Source of the DNA: Macrosoma leucophasiata
Lineage: Eukaryota > Arthropoda > Insecta > Lepidoptera > Hedylidae
Reading direction: 5' to 3'
DNA length: 64,000 nucleotides
Assembly: GCA_036365455.1 (NCBI GenBank)
Contig: JAWQUS010000017.1
Location: 11,780,001-11,844,000 of the forward strand
Of this stretch, positions 41,992-52,890 are shown one piece after another. Made by a program: the position numbers and the translations under genes. The first letter of the stretch is position 1. Every line of letters starts with the position of its first letter. Below the pieces are notes generated by a model that was not told the origin of the DNA, did not search any database, and worked only from the letters and a program-made list of their open reading frames with translations.

Positions 41992-42190
41992 ACTGGTGGT
42001 AGAGTTCCTGTGTAGGAGCTCGAGAGCGTAGGCACCACCGCATTACCTAATTTATCTGCCGCTAAATGGTAGTGTTCAGCACTATCGTGTTCCGGTTAGA
42101 TGGTAATGTGCCCTGTAATAACTATCACAGAGACAGAACACCAAAGGACTCAAGAGTGTCAACGCATCTTGACCTGCATTTTGTTTTTAT
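41992..42190 (+). repeat. RepA, 3'-truncated and joined to another repeat
   Basis: ACTGGTGGTAGAGTTCCTGT to CATCTTGACCTGCATTTTG, then directly another repeat carrying (ACAG)n. No poly(A). Confidence 0.75.
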
Positions 42191-42191
42191 G

Positions 42192-42345
42192 TGATGCTTG
42201 AACAAACAGACAGACAGACAGACAGACAAAAAATTTTCTAATCACATATTTGTGTTCGGTATCGATCTAACATCCCCTGGTATTTATTTTTTCAATATTT
42301 ACCGTACAGAATAGAGAATATTTAATGTACAGAATTTACACTTCT
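42192..42345 (+). repeat. LINE-3'-end-like tail (family G2 type)
   Basis: (ACAG)n at 42199-42226, ATTTTCTAATCACATATTTG, CTAACATCCCCTGG and a TTTTTCAATATTTACCGTAC end parallel the tail of 24270-24624. Confidence 0.5.
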
Positions 42346-42351
42346 ACAGAT

Positions 42352-42604
42352 TTATTATAAGTATAGATATACATACACGGTACATGTAGAGAAACAACAT
42401 TTTTTACAATTTTTGTTTGTCTATTTGTTCCCGCTAAAATCGGGAACGGGTACACCGATTTTGACGGGACTCTCACAGGTAGATAGCTTTTGAAACAAGG
42501 AGTAGTAACTTACGCTACTTACTAGCTGCGCCCACGACTTCGTCCGGGTAGATACTGAACAATCATAAATTCTCACGCCAACGAAGTGATGGGCACAGCT
42601 AGTA
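42352..42604 (-). repeat. LINE-3'-end-like repeat with terminal stem (family G4)
   Basis: Same structure as 25268-25610: ACATACACGGTACATGTAG, ACCGATTTTGACGGGA, GACTTCGTCCGGGTAGATAC and an inverted ACGAAGTGATGGGCACAGC end. Confidence 0.65.
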
Positions 42605-42621
42605 AAATATATAATCTGTAA

Positions 42622-42935
42622 ATTATATGTATGTATGTATCTTCACGCCAAGTCCCTAACGGGGTAGGCAGAGAATGTAGAGCGCCAGATATCCCGGTTC
42701 TGACAAACCTCTCGTGCCTTGTCTACCTTCATCATTCTCTTCATACATGCACGCCGATTCCTAAGACTTTTGACCCCACCATCAGACAGAACTCGACCTA
42801 TTTGGTCATGGTAGGTCAGTCTTGGTCTTCCTGGGCCTCTGCAACCATCCACATTCGCATTGTATATCTGTTTAGTCATTCGCTCATTCGAAATTATATG
42901 TACCATATTTTATTCGCTTCCGAACACCGAGGGGA
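42622..42935 (-). pseudogene. LINE C-terminus with 3' end (family F), 5'-truncated
   Basis: Minus-strand frame 42906-42643: GCRGPGRPRLTYHDQIGRVL, SDGGVKSLRNRRACMKRMMK, VDKAREVCQNRDIWRSTFSA. A basic GRPR...W-R-S-x-x-SAYP ending is typical of the extreme C-terminus of several LINE ORF2 proteins. It is followed by the family F 3' UTR (CCCTAACGGGGTAGG in plus orientation) and an ATGT repeat at 42627-42640. No RT motif remains. Confidence 0.7.
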
Positions 42936-43278
42936 GTAGACTAGTCATAAATATTAACTCACTTTACTATAAATGCCTCCTACAATTTTCACTACTAACC
43001 AAATGTTACTCCAACAGAAATTTGTCGACTAAAATTTGTTATTTAGTTTCATAGGTCATCAAAATCTCATTCCCTAGAGACGTTAAAGGTTAGCCTTCGG
43101 TTCCCTTCGCTTCATGTTAACGAGGGTCTGAACATCAAGTACGCATACTCTTTATCCATTTACCTAGTTTGAATATGTTACTTCAATTTATAAACGAAAA
43201 ATATACATAACCTTATATTTACGCCTATGTATTTCTCCGAAGTGATTGACACCCGAAGTTGCCTTTCTATCTATTTTG
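42936..43278. other. Unassigned DNA
   Basis: No gene or repeat recognised. Confidence 0.3.
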
Positions 43279-43319
43279 TAATAAATGTCATAATATACCT
43301 TTATATATGACATTTATTA
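43279..43319. repeat. Perfect 14-bp-arm hairpin
   Basis: TAATAAATGTCATA (43279-43292) pairs with TATGACATTTATTA (43306-43319) across 13 nt, immediately 5' of a RepA copy. Confidence 0.8.
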
Positions 43320-43330
43320 GTGATACCTTT

Positions 43331-43705
43331 TATTGGTGAGTCGGTGTGGATACCACCGTATTATTCAATTTACTTACCACAATTGTGTTCTGGTTGGGTG
43401 GAAATGTATGGCCCTATAATAACTATCACAGAGACAGAACACTTAGTGCGAGATTCACAGACCGCACTACGACTTTACTTTGAGCAAAGTATGCTTAGAA
43501 CTGTCAGAAATGTATGGGATTTGACAGTTCGAAGCGTACTTTGCTCGAAAGTAAAGTCGTAGTGCGGTCTGTGAATCTCGCCCTTATGGTCTCAAGGGTG
43601 GCAACGCACCTGCATTTAGACCTCTGGTTTTTGTGTAGATGTCTATAGGCTGCAGTCATCACTTAACATCAATTTGAACTGTATGCTTGTTTGCCACCTT
43701 TGTAA
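43331..43705 (+). repeat. RepA interrupted by a Harbinger-like MITE
   Basis: RepA (GACAGAACAC subtype) is split inside ACACTTA/TTATGGTCTC by the MITE at 43446-43583, then resumes (GGTGGCAACGCACCTGCATT to TTTGCCACCTTTGTAA). The 5' part is diverged. Confidence 0.8.
43446..43583. mobile_element. PIF/Harbinger-like MITE, 138 bp
   Basis: Nearly fully palindromic: GTGCGAGATTCACAGACCGC at one end and GCGGTCTGTGAATCTCGCCC at the other. Pairing continues inward through ACTACGACTTTACTTT and GAGCAAAGTA-type sequence to a short centre. The 3-bp duplication TTA lies at 43443-43445 and 43584-43586, as expected for PIF/Harbinger. Non-coding. Confidence 0.82.
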
Positions 43706-43765
43706 TGTACGGATCCGCAACTTCCGGCACAGAAGCATAATATCATAATAGCCTAATTGGTAATG
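43706..43765 (+). repeat. RepA scrap joined end to end
   Basis: AATGTACGGATCCGCAACTTCCGGCACAGA-like order belongs to the middle of RepA (CACAGAGGCATAA subtype), so a second truncated copy follows the first directly. Confidence 0.5.
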
Positions 43766-43850
43766 CCTCAGTAGCATTTATTTAAAAGAAGCAACGTAAG
43801 AAACGTAATAGTATCGCTTCTTTTTATTTTTATATATATTTATTGTAATG

Positions 43851-44228
43851 AAGCGCGCATGGCCCAGTGGCTGGTGTAGATAGATCATGAGCGATCTACT
43901 CGGTCATGTACTACGGGCGCGGTCGAGTAGTATGATGGGTGACCGCTAGTGGAAAATTTAATGCGCATTTCCGTGCTTCGGAGGGCACGTTAAGCCGTCG
44001 GTCCCGGTTGCTATCGATAGATAGCAGTCGTTAAACCTTGTCGGAGGCCTTATGGGCGGTTTGAAAACATCCGACAGCGGGTTGGCCACTAACCCACCCC
44101 CCACCTCCACCAATCCACATTGGAGCAGCATGGTGGAGTAAGCTCCAGGTCTCCCTCCAAAAAAGGGAAGAGACTCGTGCCCAGCAGTGGGACGTATAAT
44201 GGGTTGCCATTATTATTATTATTATTAT
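43851..44228 (+). mobile_element. SINE-like repeat (family D), copy 2
   Basis: Longer than copy 1 because it keeps a GTACTACGGGCGCGGTCGAG segment missing there. Contains A-box-like TGGCCCAGTGGCTGG, CACGTTAAGCCGTCGGTCCC, a GCAGTGGGACGTATAATGGG end and an (ATT)n tail at 44210-44228. Confidence 0.75.
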
Positions 44229-44460
44229 TTATTCTTAACATTATATGTACCACAACATAGAGATATGCCGTATTTTATCTCCTTATCGTCTATTTTGAGG
44301 ATCTTGGCTACATTGTATTCTCTCCCGACATATACCAACGGTTTGTGTTCGTCTATGTAAATCAACGGACCTTCTATAGCCTTTCAAATCCCAAACAACG
44401 TTAATATAGAGGCAGCGGTGTTTAGACGAAATGTAATAAAATGAGGTTAATATATAGACT

Positions 44461-44660
44461 TTTTTTAAAGGAAGTGGCAAACAAGCCTGCAAATCACGTT
44501 GATAATAAGTGATGTCTGCAGCGTATAGACACCCACATAAAGACCAAAGTCAAAATGCAGATGCGTTACCACTTCTGAGGCCTAAGGTGTTATGCCTCTG
44601 TGTCGGAAATTACAGGGCCGTACATAGCCACCTGACCGGAATACGATAGTGAACACTACC
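44461..44660 (-). repeat. RepA, 5'-truncated
   Basis: AAGTGGCAAACAAGCCTGCA to GATAGTGAACACTACC. CACAGAGGCATAA subtype with little divergence. A short T run at 44461-44466 is the remnant tail. Confidence 0.75.
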
Positions 44661-45245
44661 TCGGCATGTGACACAAAAAACGAATCATAGCTTCATTGCG
44701 AAACAACTTGACCGGTGTTCTTCGTCTAAATTTGACACAAATGTTCGTAAATAGAGATTTGACAAGCGTTCCATAAACCAGTTGTTAGTCACCAGACTAT
44801 GATTAACATACGTTTACGAATCGTTAGCTTACTATACAAGATCAAGATTCAAGATCCTATGTAAATTATATACAATTGAGGCGATCTTTTTCCTTAATCT
44901 CAGGCTTTTGAGTGCATTGAATAGCTTTCCGGTGAATTCCAATGCTTTGTGCTCTATGCAAGTCAAGGGAACTCCACTCCGATTGCCACTTGCAGATCCC
45001 ATTCAACGAATTTAATATTGTACCAGGGGGTCTACTACCTACTTTTTTATGGTACCATCTACAAATAATAATGTACAGAAATGTAACTTTTATACAACCA
45101 TCGCTTCGATTTTGTTTCCATTTACGCAAACAGACTAGGTAACTGCAAGTGTAACAAACAAGATAAGCTCCTCCCACTTACAATGGTTAAAGCAGTTTTC
45201 ATAGAAAAGCGTATGTATTGTCAATCTATTCTTATCATATCAATG
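44661..45245. other. Unassigned DNA
   Basis: Overlapping frames at 44866-45177 show no domain. GTTTACGAATCGTTAGC is unique. No repeat recognised. Confidence 0.3.
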
Positions 45246-45253
45246 GTCGCGAC

Positions 45254-45517
45254 CATAGAGCAACACGCGCCACCGGCCGCGGCGGATCGGAGGGGAGTAT
45301 GCAGGCTTTTCCCTCTGTCGAAGTACAAGCATAAGTGTGCCTACGCCTGTCGCCTAGATGTTTAAATGTGTGCGTGTAATTGTTTATGTATTTTGTGAAA
45401 GTCAAGGTGTGTGTGTGTCATACGAATTTCTCTCCACAAAAAATTGACTGTTTTGCATCGGTTATAAACGTTATGGCTACTCCCCTAGGATCGGCCGGTG
45501 GCCCGTGTTGCTCTATG
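45254..45517. mobile_element. hAT-like MITE, 264 bp, intact ends
   Basis: CATAGAGCAACACGCGCCAC and its inverted end (GGCCCGTGTTGCTCTATG). Exact 8-bp duplication GTCGCGAC at 45246-45253 and 45518-45525. The interior matches 41656-41968 (CCCTCTGTC, AAGTACAAGC, GTTTATGTATTTTGT, TTTTGCATCGGTTATAAACG) with a small deletion. Confidence 0.88.
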
Positions 45518-45649
45518 GTCGCGACAAAGTTATTTCGCTGAGCGGTGGGTAACTTATTATTATTCGTATTCGTTGAATAAATAAATGTTCGATCGGTGAC
45601 ATGACGTATTTGTAGGCATATAGTTTTGGGTGACCAGATACTTCTTCGA

Positions 45650-45815
45650 TGGTACCTCCTGGGTTAATCGCTCCATAATAAGTTTCACAGGGACAAAACA
45701 GGTGTTAACCGCGGTAGCAATGCATCTACGTTTTGACCTCCTATTACTGTGCAAAATGTCTTTAAGTAGGTTGTATTTACTTACCATCGATATAAACTGT
45801 ATGTATGTTTGTGAC
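45650..45815 (+). repeat. RepA, strongly diverged
   Basis: CACAGGGACAAAACAGG, GGTAGCAATGCATCTACG and TTGACCTCC are followed by CTTACCATCGATATAAACTG. It keeps RepA order, and no tail remains. Confidence 0.45.
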
Positions 45816-46011
45816 TATCACAATGTATAAAGGCAAATTTTGTTAGAATTAACCGTCTTCCTGCTTGCTGGATAACGGTATTTGAATGGGCGAAAAAAAT
45901 ATTCAAAAAGTAGGTATAAAGTAACTGTAAAAGGAAATCTATCACGGGTGAGAAGGCTTTACAAGTTTACGAGTAATAGTCAACTAACTTATAAAACGTA
46001 GGAACTTGGAG

Positions 46012-46066
46012 AAACAGAACCCTATATATTTTTTACTCGACTCGCACTTGGCCGGCTTTTGAGAGT
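46012..46066 (-). repeat. Family H scrap
   Basis: AAAGCCGGCCAAGTGCGAGT on the minus strand, joined to an inverted GGGTTCTG end. See the full copy at 59505-59975. Confidence 0.5.
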
Positions 46067-46339
46067 AGGTCCCCCACGGTGCTTAGGAGGCGATGAAAAA
46101 TTCAATTAGATATTTTCATGTTTCACCATCTCATTGTTGTCGCGGGTGGTGTAAGTTTGCTCTTAATGAGTTTAGCTTGATGCTGCACATTATTTATGCG
46201 ATTTAATTTTGTTCTAGATTGAATTGAAACTTTTATGAAACGTGTTTGAGCTAGATCGTTTTTTGTTAAGAGATATGTATTATTATTTTAAAATGATGCT
46301 GAAATATGTTATTTAAATAGGTTAAAATTAACATTAAAA

Positions 46340-46590
46340 AAAAATGTGTATCTTTTTCTTTACTAGGGGATGTCCGTCGCCCGAATGGGAAGATCCCGGG
46401 CTGGCCAGCGTGCAGGTGTTCCGCCCCTGACCTGCACCTGATAGCGGACGAGTCGGAACACCCAGGGGTTTTTAGTAGGTAGTCGGGTGTCTTTCCCCGG
46501 AGTCCCATATAATAAACCACCCCCTTCCTCAAGTGTAAGTATGCGTAACGCATTTTCTCCTGGCAAAATATTGTCGCCCATAGATATCTA
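46340..46590. repeat. Interspersed LINE-type fragment, GC-rich
   Basis: AACACCCAGGGGTTTTTAGT, CCCCGGAGTCCCATATAATA and AACCACCCCCTTCCTCAAG are, from memory, common non-LTR text in Lepidoptera. Its two overlapping minus-strand frames (46266-46581) show no catalytic motif. Single copy in this window. Confidence 0.5.
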
Positions 46591-46717
46591 TATACAAACT
46601 ATTGGTCTTAATACATATATAGCAGTGTTACTTCTGAACCCCAAAGATATTACAAAATAAGTTTCATTTTCACAAATCCCTTAGAACTAGGTGGTTGCTA
46701 ATAATTTTTAATTTAAC

Positions 46718-46894
46718 TTAATCTGACTGGTAGATAAATGCGGTGAACTGCTTCTGCTGCACCGTACATTGCGACAGTAAAACAGTTCGTCGCGAAACAT
46801 TCATTTAATTAAGCCCGTAATGCATTTCTCATTTGGCGTGAAGCGGTCGCACTTTACACCGCAAGACTATACTCACTTTGTTATGTTAAGATTT
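46718..46894 (+). repeat. Local direct duplication, unit 1
   Basis: About 175 bp shared with 47401-47574: ATCTGACTGGTAGATAAAT, CACCGTACATTGCGACAG, CGCGAAAC, AGCCCGTAATGCATTTCTC, ATTTGGCGTGAAGCGGTC and CACTTTGTTAT. No copy elsewhere in the window, no tail and no TIR. Confidence 0.8.
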
Positions 46895-47400
46895 ACAGAG
46901 TTCGGTATAATAATGTTAGTGCAAATAAAGAAATCATTTTACAGTTTTTTTTATGTTTAGATGTAATATATGTAGGTACTGTTAAACGACTTCAAGAAGT
47001 GCGAAGTAATTAAACTGTTTCGCTATTACTACAAATTAAAACCTAAAATAGCCGACATGTCGACTGTTTCGGTAAAATCTTAGATAATTTTTGTAGAAAT
47101 GCAGGTTCCTATCATCCATTTTTATTTAGTGACAGCCTTACACAGCCAGCGGGATGGGGCGTGAGCGCGACGCTACCGTACTAAAACTTCGCGCCGGACG
47201 TGAAATTCACGCCGGGCTTTGTATTTTAGTAGGACTACATCGTGCTGATGTCCCGTATCGCTCGCTGTTAGATGAAAGCATTAATCTTAATCGTTTCTTT
47301 CTTTTCTTTCTATTTTTTTTCATAGAATACATGAATCTCTGAAAGCGAGCTAGCTGTAAATTTTAAATTGGATAAATGTATTATTAAATGAAATATAAAC
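46895..47400. other. Spacer between local duplicates
   Basis: Contains a GC-rich patch at 47135-47270 (CGCGCCGGACGTGAAATTCA). No gene seen. Confidence 0.35.
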
Positions 47401-47574
47401 TAAATCAGACTGTTAGATAAATATGGTGATCTAACACCGCTGCACTGTACATTGCGGCAGTAAAAAAGCTCGTTGCGAAACGTTAATTTAATGAAGTCCG
47501 TAATGCATTTCTCATTTGGCGTGAAGCGGTCATACTGAGAGAACTTACACCCCAAGACTTTCCGACTTTGTTAT
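47401..47574 (+). repeat. Local direct duplication, unit 2
   Basis: Counterpart of 46718-46894. The centre TAATGCATTTCTCATTTGGC is identical in both units, while the edges have diverged. Confidence 0.8.
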
Positions 47575-48591
47575 CTTTTGTACAGAAGCAAAGACTTTGA
47601 AATATCATTTCGTTAATTATAAATAATTTCGTTGAAGTTAAATATATTCGTTAAAAATAAATAAACAACATTCTATGTGTACAAAGTGATTGGTGATGCT
47701 TATATAAGTATCTAAAATCAAATAGTTAATCGGTTAAACATTTGGTGCGTGAGTGAATCTGCAATCATTTTCAATATTCGTATATCTAATATATTCAATA
47801 AATGAACTCCAATTTTTATTCTTAACTTTAGTACAACCTAAAACGTAAAAGCGAGCTTTGTATTAATAAATAGATTACAACACTCACAAATTTATTGTAA
47901 TTGCACGGATGTGAGAAACCATGAAGCAAGGAATATGTAATGTGAATCCTGGGTCTAAATGCTAACGAGGTTTACCAATAGCCGCAACATTTTCGTTAGT
48001 GGCCTATGCCGCAACGGCACACATTTGTACTGGAAAAGGATGTAGAAAAATATAAAAGTAATTTGTTAATTGCACACGGATTAATTCCATAAAATGACTT
48101 GATACCGACTTAAAAGATTAAGCGGATTATACTTTACTACGTTATATATGAATAATACGAGTACGTATCTTTTTAGGGTTTTGTAGCTAATTGACAAAAA
48201 TGGAAGGCTTTCGTCATGTCTGTCTGTCTGTCCGTCCGAGCGTATGTCACACTTTATTCCGAAATCGTTTGGACTACTTACTTTCAACCACTTTAGAATA
48301 CTAAAAAACGATTATGATCCTATTTGAATGTAAGGAACCATTAGATTCTCTCATTTCATTAAAAGAAATTCTATTAGGATCCATCTTCATTCAAGGCACG
48401 ACTTCTAAGCCCTAGATTTAGTCGGGCAGTGAATTGCTGAGGATTCCTCACAGAAGTCTTACCGTGCTTTATCCGGACGTGATGTAAATCAATTGAGCGC
48501 TCCAAGCACCCGTTTCAGCTTCATAAAGCTATTGAACGAATACCTCCACTTCTCGCCTAACATCTCGCTTTCTGCGCTGAAAATATACGTA
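47575..48591. other. Unassigned DNA
   Basis: A short (TCTG)n run at 48219-48233. No gene or family words recognised. Confidence 0.3.
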
Positions 48592-48844
48592 TCTATATAT
48601 ATAAAAATTAATTGCTGTTTGTTAGTCTCGCTGAAACTCGAGAACGACTGGAGCGATTTGGCTAATTATGGTTTTGAATGATTTTTGGAAGTCCAGGGAT
48701 GGTTTAAAAGGTAAGAAAATATGAAAAAATTGAAGGGAAATAGTAAAAACCACAATTTCATTTTCCCGTACAAATAGTCCGTATCTATCAAACCTTTCAC
48801 ACATTATTTCATTCTGGAGCAATACGAAGTTTGCCGGGTCAGCT
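48592..48844 (-). repeat. LINE-3'-end-like repeat (family G3 subfamily)
   Basis: Minus strand starts AGCTGACCCGGCAAACTTCG and ends GAACAGCAATTA-like with TATATATA. Same subfamily as 24627-24907 and 50016-50270. Confidence 0.7.
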
Positions 48845-48944
48845 ATTATAATAATAGTTTTTATATTATTTTGCATTAACACATGCTTGTGATTATTGTT
48901 ATTTTTCTTTAAAAATAAAATAGTATAATAATATTTTATTTGGA

Positions 48945-49060
48945 TATACCTATTGGAGTGCAAAGAAAACGTAATAAAAATGAAAAGTTAAATAATATGG
49001 GCGATCTGTGGTCGGGAAGGGGGGAGGGGGGGGCAACACTTAAAGGGTTTGAATTTGATT
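48945..49060 (+). repeat. Unclassified repeat with a G-rich run
   Basis: Partner of 26103-26220. Here GGTCGGGAAGG continues into a run at 49015-49033 holding three G tracts separated by one or two bases, a possible G-quadruplex. Confidence 0.5.
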
Positions 49061-49564
49061 TTTTTAATAAAAAAATCTACAACTTTTGTATTTACACTTT
49101 TTCACCTTATCTCAATATTTACGCGAGAAATTAAAAAAAAACATTTGCATTTTTGACCACCACCACCCCGGAATCCAATCATATCAATTCAAAGACAATT
49201 CCGGAAATTCGGACCATCTGGCATCCCTTCCACCACCATTACCACCACATAATTCTGAATTTTTATAAAAATAAAAGTAGTTCTGCTTTAGTCTTACGCA
49301 TAGTCTATCAGGGTCACGTATCCTAACGCGAATTTCAGATTTTTACCCATCACAAAAAGTTCAAGGCGCCGCTAAACAGTCGAACATAAAACGGGGGGTT
49401 TTCCTTTTTTGTCGTACTATAGGCACTATACTCTACAATGCTAAGTAGGTAATTATTAAATACACATTATCGTGTCAGTATATTGAACATCAACATAAAT
49501 TAGCAATCTCACAGTAAAAACAAAACTAAGTCAATCATGTATCAGTTATTGTATAATGATGGAT
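49061..49564. other. Unassigned DNA
   Basis: CACCACCACCCC and ACCACCATTACCACCACAT patches at 49159-49250. No gene recognised. Confidence 0.3.
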
Positions 49565-49790
49565 TAATTAAATAAAAAATAAAAAAATAAAATACGCTTA
49601 CACTCACAGCCCCACAGTAGGTATAAACCTGTGTCGTGGGTGCCGTTGTACACATACAACACATACACAAACACCCAAACCCGAAACAAATATCTGTAGG
49701 CCATACAAATATTTGTCCCGGAGCGGGGATCGAACCCGCGACCCTTCGAATCAAACGGTCATCTCACACCGCTGGACTAACCGGGTCGTC
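49565..49790 (-). mobile_element. tRNA-derived SINE (family B), best copy
   Basis: On the minus strand: GACGACCCGGTTAGTCCAGC with an A box, a T arm GCGGG-TTCGATC-CCCGC with a perfect B box, then CCGGGACAAATATTTGTATG, TGGGTGTTTGTGTATGTG and ACAGGTTTATACC, with an A/T-rich tail at 49565-49592. Intact A and B boxes mean it could recruit Pol III. Confidence 0.85.
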
Positions 49791-49794
49791 AAAC

Positions 49795-49833
49795 AATTTA
49801 CAAACGCATGACAAAAAATTTACAAACGCATGA
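49795..49833 (+). repeat. 22-bp-period tandem pair
   Basis: AATTTACAAACGCATGA occurs twice, 22 bp apart, directly next to the head of the family B SINE. Confidence 0.8.
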
Positions 49834-50015
49834 TGCAAACAGCATGTACGATTCTCACATCATTATAGATTCTTCATTTTATAATTAGCGTAGTAATTAA
49901 TGATGCCAAGACGGAGGGAGATAAAACCGCTTGCCTCAGATATTTGTGTTAATTTCGAATCAATATTCTCGTACCTACCAAACTATTTCAAATATATCCA
50001 GGATTGTTATCAATA

Positions 50016-50270
50016 ACTAGCTGACCCGGCAAACTTCGTATTGCCTCAGAATGAAATAACGTGTCAAAGGTTTGATAGATACGGAATATTTGTGTGGGAA
50101 AATGAAATTATGGATTTCATTATTTCCCATTAATTTCTTAATATTTTTTTATATTTTAAACCTTCCTTGGACTTCCAAAAATTCAAAACCAAAATAAGCC
50201 AGAATCGGTAGAGCCGTTCTCGAGTTTTAGCGAGACTAACGAACAGCAATTGATTTTTATATATATAGAT
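50016..50270 (+). repeat. LINE-3'-end-like repeat (family G3 subfamily)
   Basis: ACTAGCTGACCCGGCAAACT, AATGAAATAACGTGTCAAAG, GAGCCGTTCTCGAGTTTTAG and GAACAGCAATTGATTTTTAT, with a TATATATAG end. Confidence 0.75.
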
Positions 50271-50300
50271 GTAAGCTGTAAACTGCTTTTGTTAATTTAT

Positions 50301-50545
50301 CTGGTGCTAGACCTCCCGTGATAGAGCTCGCAGACGTAGGCGCTTAATGCCACTAATAAGATAGTGTTCAGCGTTATCGTGTTCCAGTCAGATGGTTATG
50401 TATGGCCCTATAATTTCGGGCATAGAGGCATAACAAATATGATCTCAGGAGAGGCAACGTATCTACATTCAAATCTCTGGTGTTTATGCAGACGTTTATA
50501 GGCTAGGCTACAGTATTCACTTACCATCGATGTAAACTAGGTCTA
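50301..50545 (+). repeat. RepA, diverged
   Basis: CTGGTGCTAGACCTCCCGTG, ATAGAGCTCGCAGACGTAGG, AGTGTTCAGCGTTATCGTGT, GGCATAGAGGCATAACA and CTCTGGTG. The tail is gone. Confidence 0.65.
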
Positions 50546-50559
50546 TACCAATACATCTT

Positions 50560-50606
50560 AGGCGCTGTCAATAATTTTGTTTTGTTTTTCATATTTGACA
50601 GCGCCT
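50560..50606. repeat. 12-bp-arm inverted repeat
   Basis: AGGCGCTGTCAA (50560-50571) and TTGACAGCGCCT (50595-50606) pair perfectly around a 23-nt T-rich loop. It could be the two ends of a heavily deleted TIR element. Confidence 0.8.
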
Positions 50607-51000
50607 GTGAAGAAGCGAGACAAAGCTAATAGCGATTCAGTTTAGGTTGACAATAAAAGATCTTCATGACATTAAAAAAAACTATAGGGGGGAAGAGATT
50701 TATCAAAATGATGAGATGTCAAAATTGTAGCTCGTATTTAATTATTGTTTAAAAATTAGTTTTAGTAATTGTTATTAGTATTAATAGTGTAATATTGAAG
50801 AATTATATATAATTTAAACGGACATATGTTGGCGAGGTGATCTGCGGCTAAATCATTAAGAAAGACGACTTCGAAATAGCTGACGTCGACCCAACGGTCA
50901 GATTTGAAAAATCGCTGTAAAACCTGGGGAGTATTGCCTTTAATTCATGTATTTTGTAGTAAATCCCTATATATAACAGTGTTCATTACACTGCTCACTT

Positions 51001-51002
<2 letters not shown>

Positions 51003-51035
<33 letters not shown>

Positions 51036-51308
51036 AATCGAAGTGCTAAACAAGCATGCAGTTCACATTGATGTTAAGTGATGACTGCAGCCTATAGACA
51101 CCCACACAAGACCAAGGTCAAAATGCAGATGCGTTACCACTCCTGAGGCCTAAGGTGTTATGCCTCTGTGCCGGAAATTACAGGGCCTTACATTACCACT
51201 TGACCGGAACACAATAGTGCTGAACACTACCATTTAGCGGCAAGTATATTAGGTAATGCGGTGGTGCCTACGCCCGCGAGCTCTGTCACTAGAGCTCTAC
51301 CACCAGTA
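51003..51308 (-). repeat. RepA, full length, long poly(A)
   Basis: T29 at 51003-51031 is the minus-strand poly(A). The full body runs to GAGCTCTACCACCAGTA. This is the most complete and least eroded copy, so probably the youngest here. Confidence 0.88.
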
Positions 51309-52011
51309 AAAAGTGAGCTTCGTCCAGTACTCATAGGCTCTGTTTAATACTCATTTTACTTGACAATATGTGGAAGTAAAATTGATGAACTAACAATAGC
51401 CGCAGACAATAAAACCCTTCAATAATTTTCGTTTATTAAGTATTTTGTTACACTAAACATTGTTCTACTTGCCATTTATACTGCTTATTTTGTGAGCTAC
51501 GTCAAATACCTACATACAGGCACAGTTTATTCTCTTTTCACTTGACTATGTAGTGGAAGAGAAATAGATGAGAAACATTAGCCACAGACACTCATCCCAC
51601 TACATTTATACACAACTTATGTACTAAAAAAATCATAAAAATATTATTAATTTGTTGTCCTGTGTAATTAAGATTGAGCATTAATCAATATAAAGATTGA
51701 TAAGTTATAGATAGGTTATAGTATACAATTAATTATTAAATATAACACTTCTTGCTGTGTTCTTTTTTGTCTCATTTTTGTCTAAAAGTTAACTTATTTA
51801 ATATAAAATATAACACTACTTTCTTGCTATGTTCTTTTTCTTTTTTGTATGAGTTTCCATCTGTATTCTAACATACTCTCTCTTTTTTCTAGTATTATTA
51901 GTCATTTACTTACTATATCCCTATTGTATCCCTTTTGTCTCTTGAAACCTTTTATTAAGCTTCTGTAAATAATATTTCAGGTGTTATTACACAAAATAAC
52001 CTGTCTTGAAT
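51309..52011. other. LINE 5' region or flank
   Basis: Two partial repeats (AATATAACACTTCTTGCTGT, TGTTCTTTTTTGTC and AATATAACACTACTTTCTTG, TGTTCTTTTTC) near 51745 and 51815 suggest a short tandem. The 5' UTR of the next LINE may begin here. The border is not visible. Confidence 0.4.
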
Positions 52012-52890
52012 ATGATGACACGTAGAGCGACCACCCGTGAAATGGAGGACAAACTGAGAACTACGCTGAAAGAACTTGAGTCAACAAAATTACTCTGCAG
52101 ACAACTACTACAGGAACGGGAAGATAGTGAAGTGGAATTGAAACAATTGACAAAAATACCTCACTGAAAAATGAGTTGGCAGAAAATCATATTAAATATG
52201 TAGACTTACTCGACCAAGTTCAACAATTTCAAATGGTTATTTCAACCTTTCAACAGTGTGGTGAAACATATGAACAAGCCTTGCAACGTATTTCAGAACT
52301 GGAAAGTGAAGTTTGTGATGCTCATAAGACAATTGCAAATATGGAAGAAGCTAAAATTCATGAACAATCGTTTTATACCCATAGTGTCCAATTTTGAGTA
52401 GTAGGAATAAATTCAAAAAGTATAGACGTCTGAATAAAAATATTAAAAGGAATCTAAAATCATTAAGTTCATTAAAATGTGCTGTTAAATAAAAAAATAA
52501 ACTAAGGGAACAGCGATTAAATTTCATAAAAAAGCTTGCTTGCTTTCTGTGTCAAATTAGAGCTGTCCAGGCACTCACATGATACTGACTCACGAGATTT
52601 TACACGACAATTACTCCAAAAAGATTAAGAAATTAAGGCAATCTTTAATAAATATAAAGCATCACAAGTTCAACTATCTCAACGTTTACAAGAGGCTAGT
52701 GAACTTGTTGACTTAGTCACATACAATGCAGAGAGATATGAATCATGGACTAAGAACAATTTAATTACTTGTTCTCACTGTCCAAAAGCTTCTGTGCCTA
52801 CAATCATTACTCCGAACACATCGGCAAATACTCAAATTGATGGCACATATAAAACATTGCTATTTTCAGATAGATAAGGTGGAAACCCTC
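52012..52890 (+). pseudogene. LINE ORF1, N-terminal coiled-coil part
   Basis: Starts at ATG 52012 (MMTRRATTREMEDKL). Heptad-like helices continue (LRTTLKELESTKLLCRQLL). A one-base shift in an A run near 52152 moves to DKNTSLKNELAENHIKYVDL and CHKTIANMEEAKIHE-like text; further stops near 52397 and 52490 follow, then QRLQEASELVDLVTYNAERY ends at FSDR. Predicted as an RNA-binding or multimerising ORF1 head. Several independent lesions mark it as a pseudogene. Confidence 0.6.

Noticed and set aside
49700..49790. Functional tRNA gene on the minus strand
   Set aside because: A and B boxes are intact, but the same head is followed by the same SINE body at three loci.
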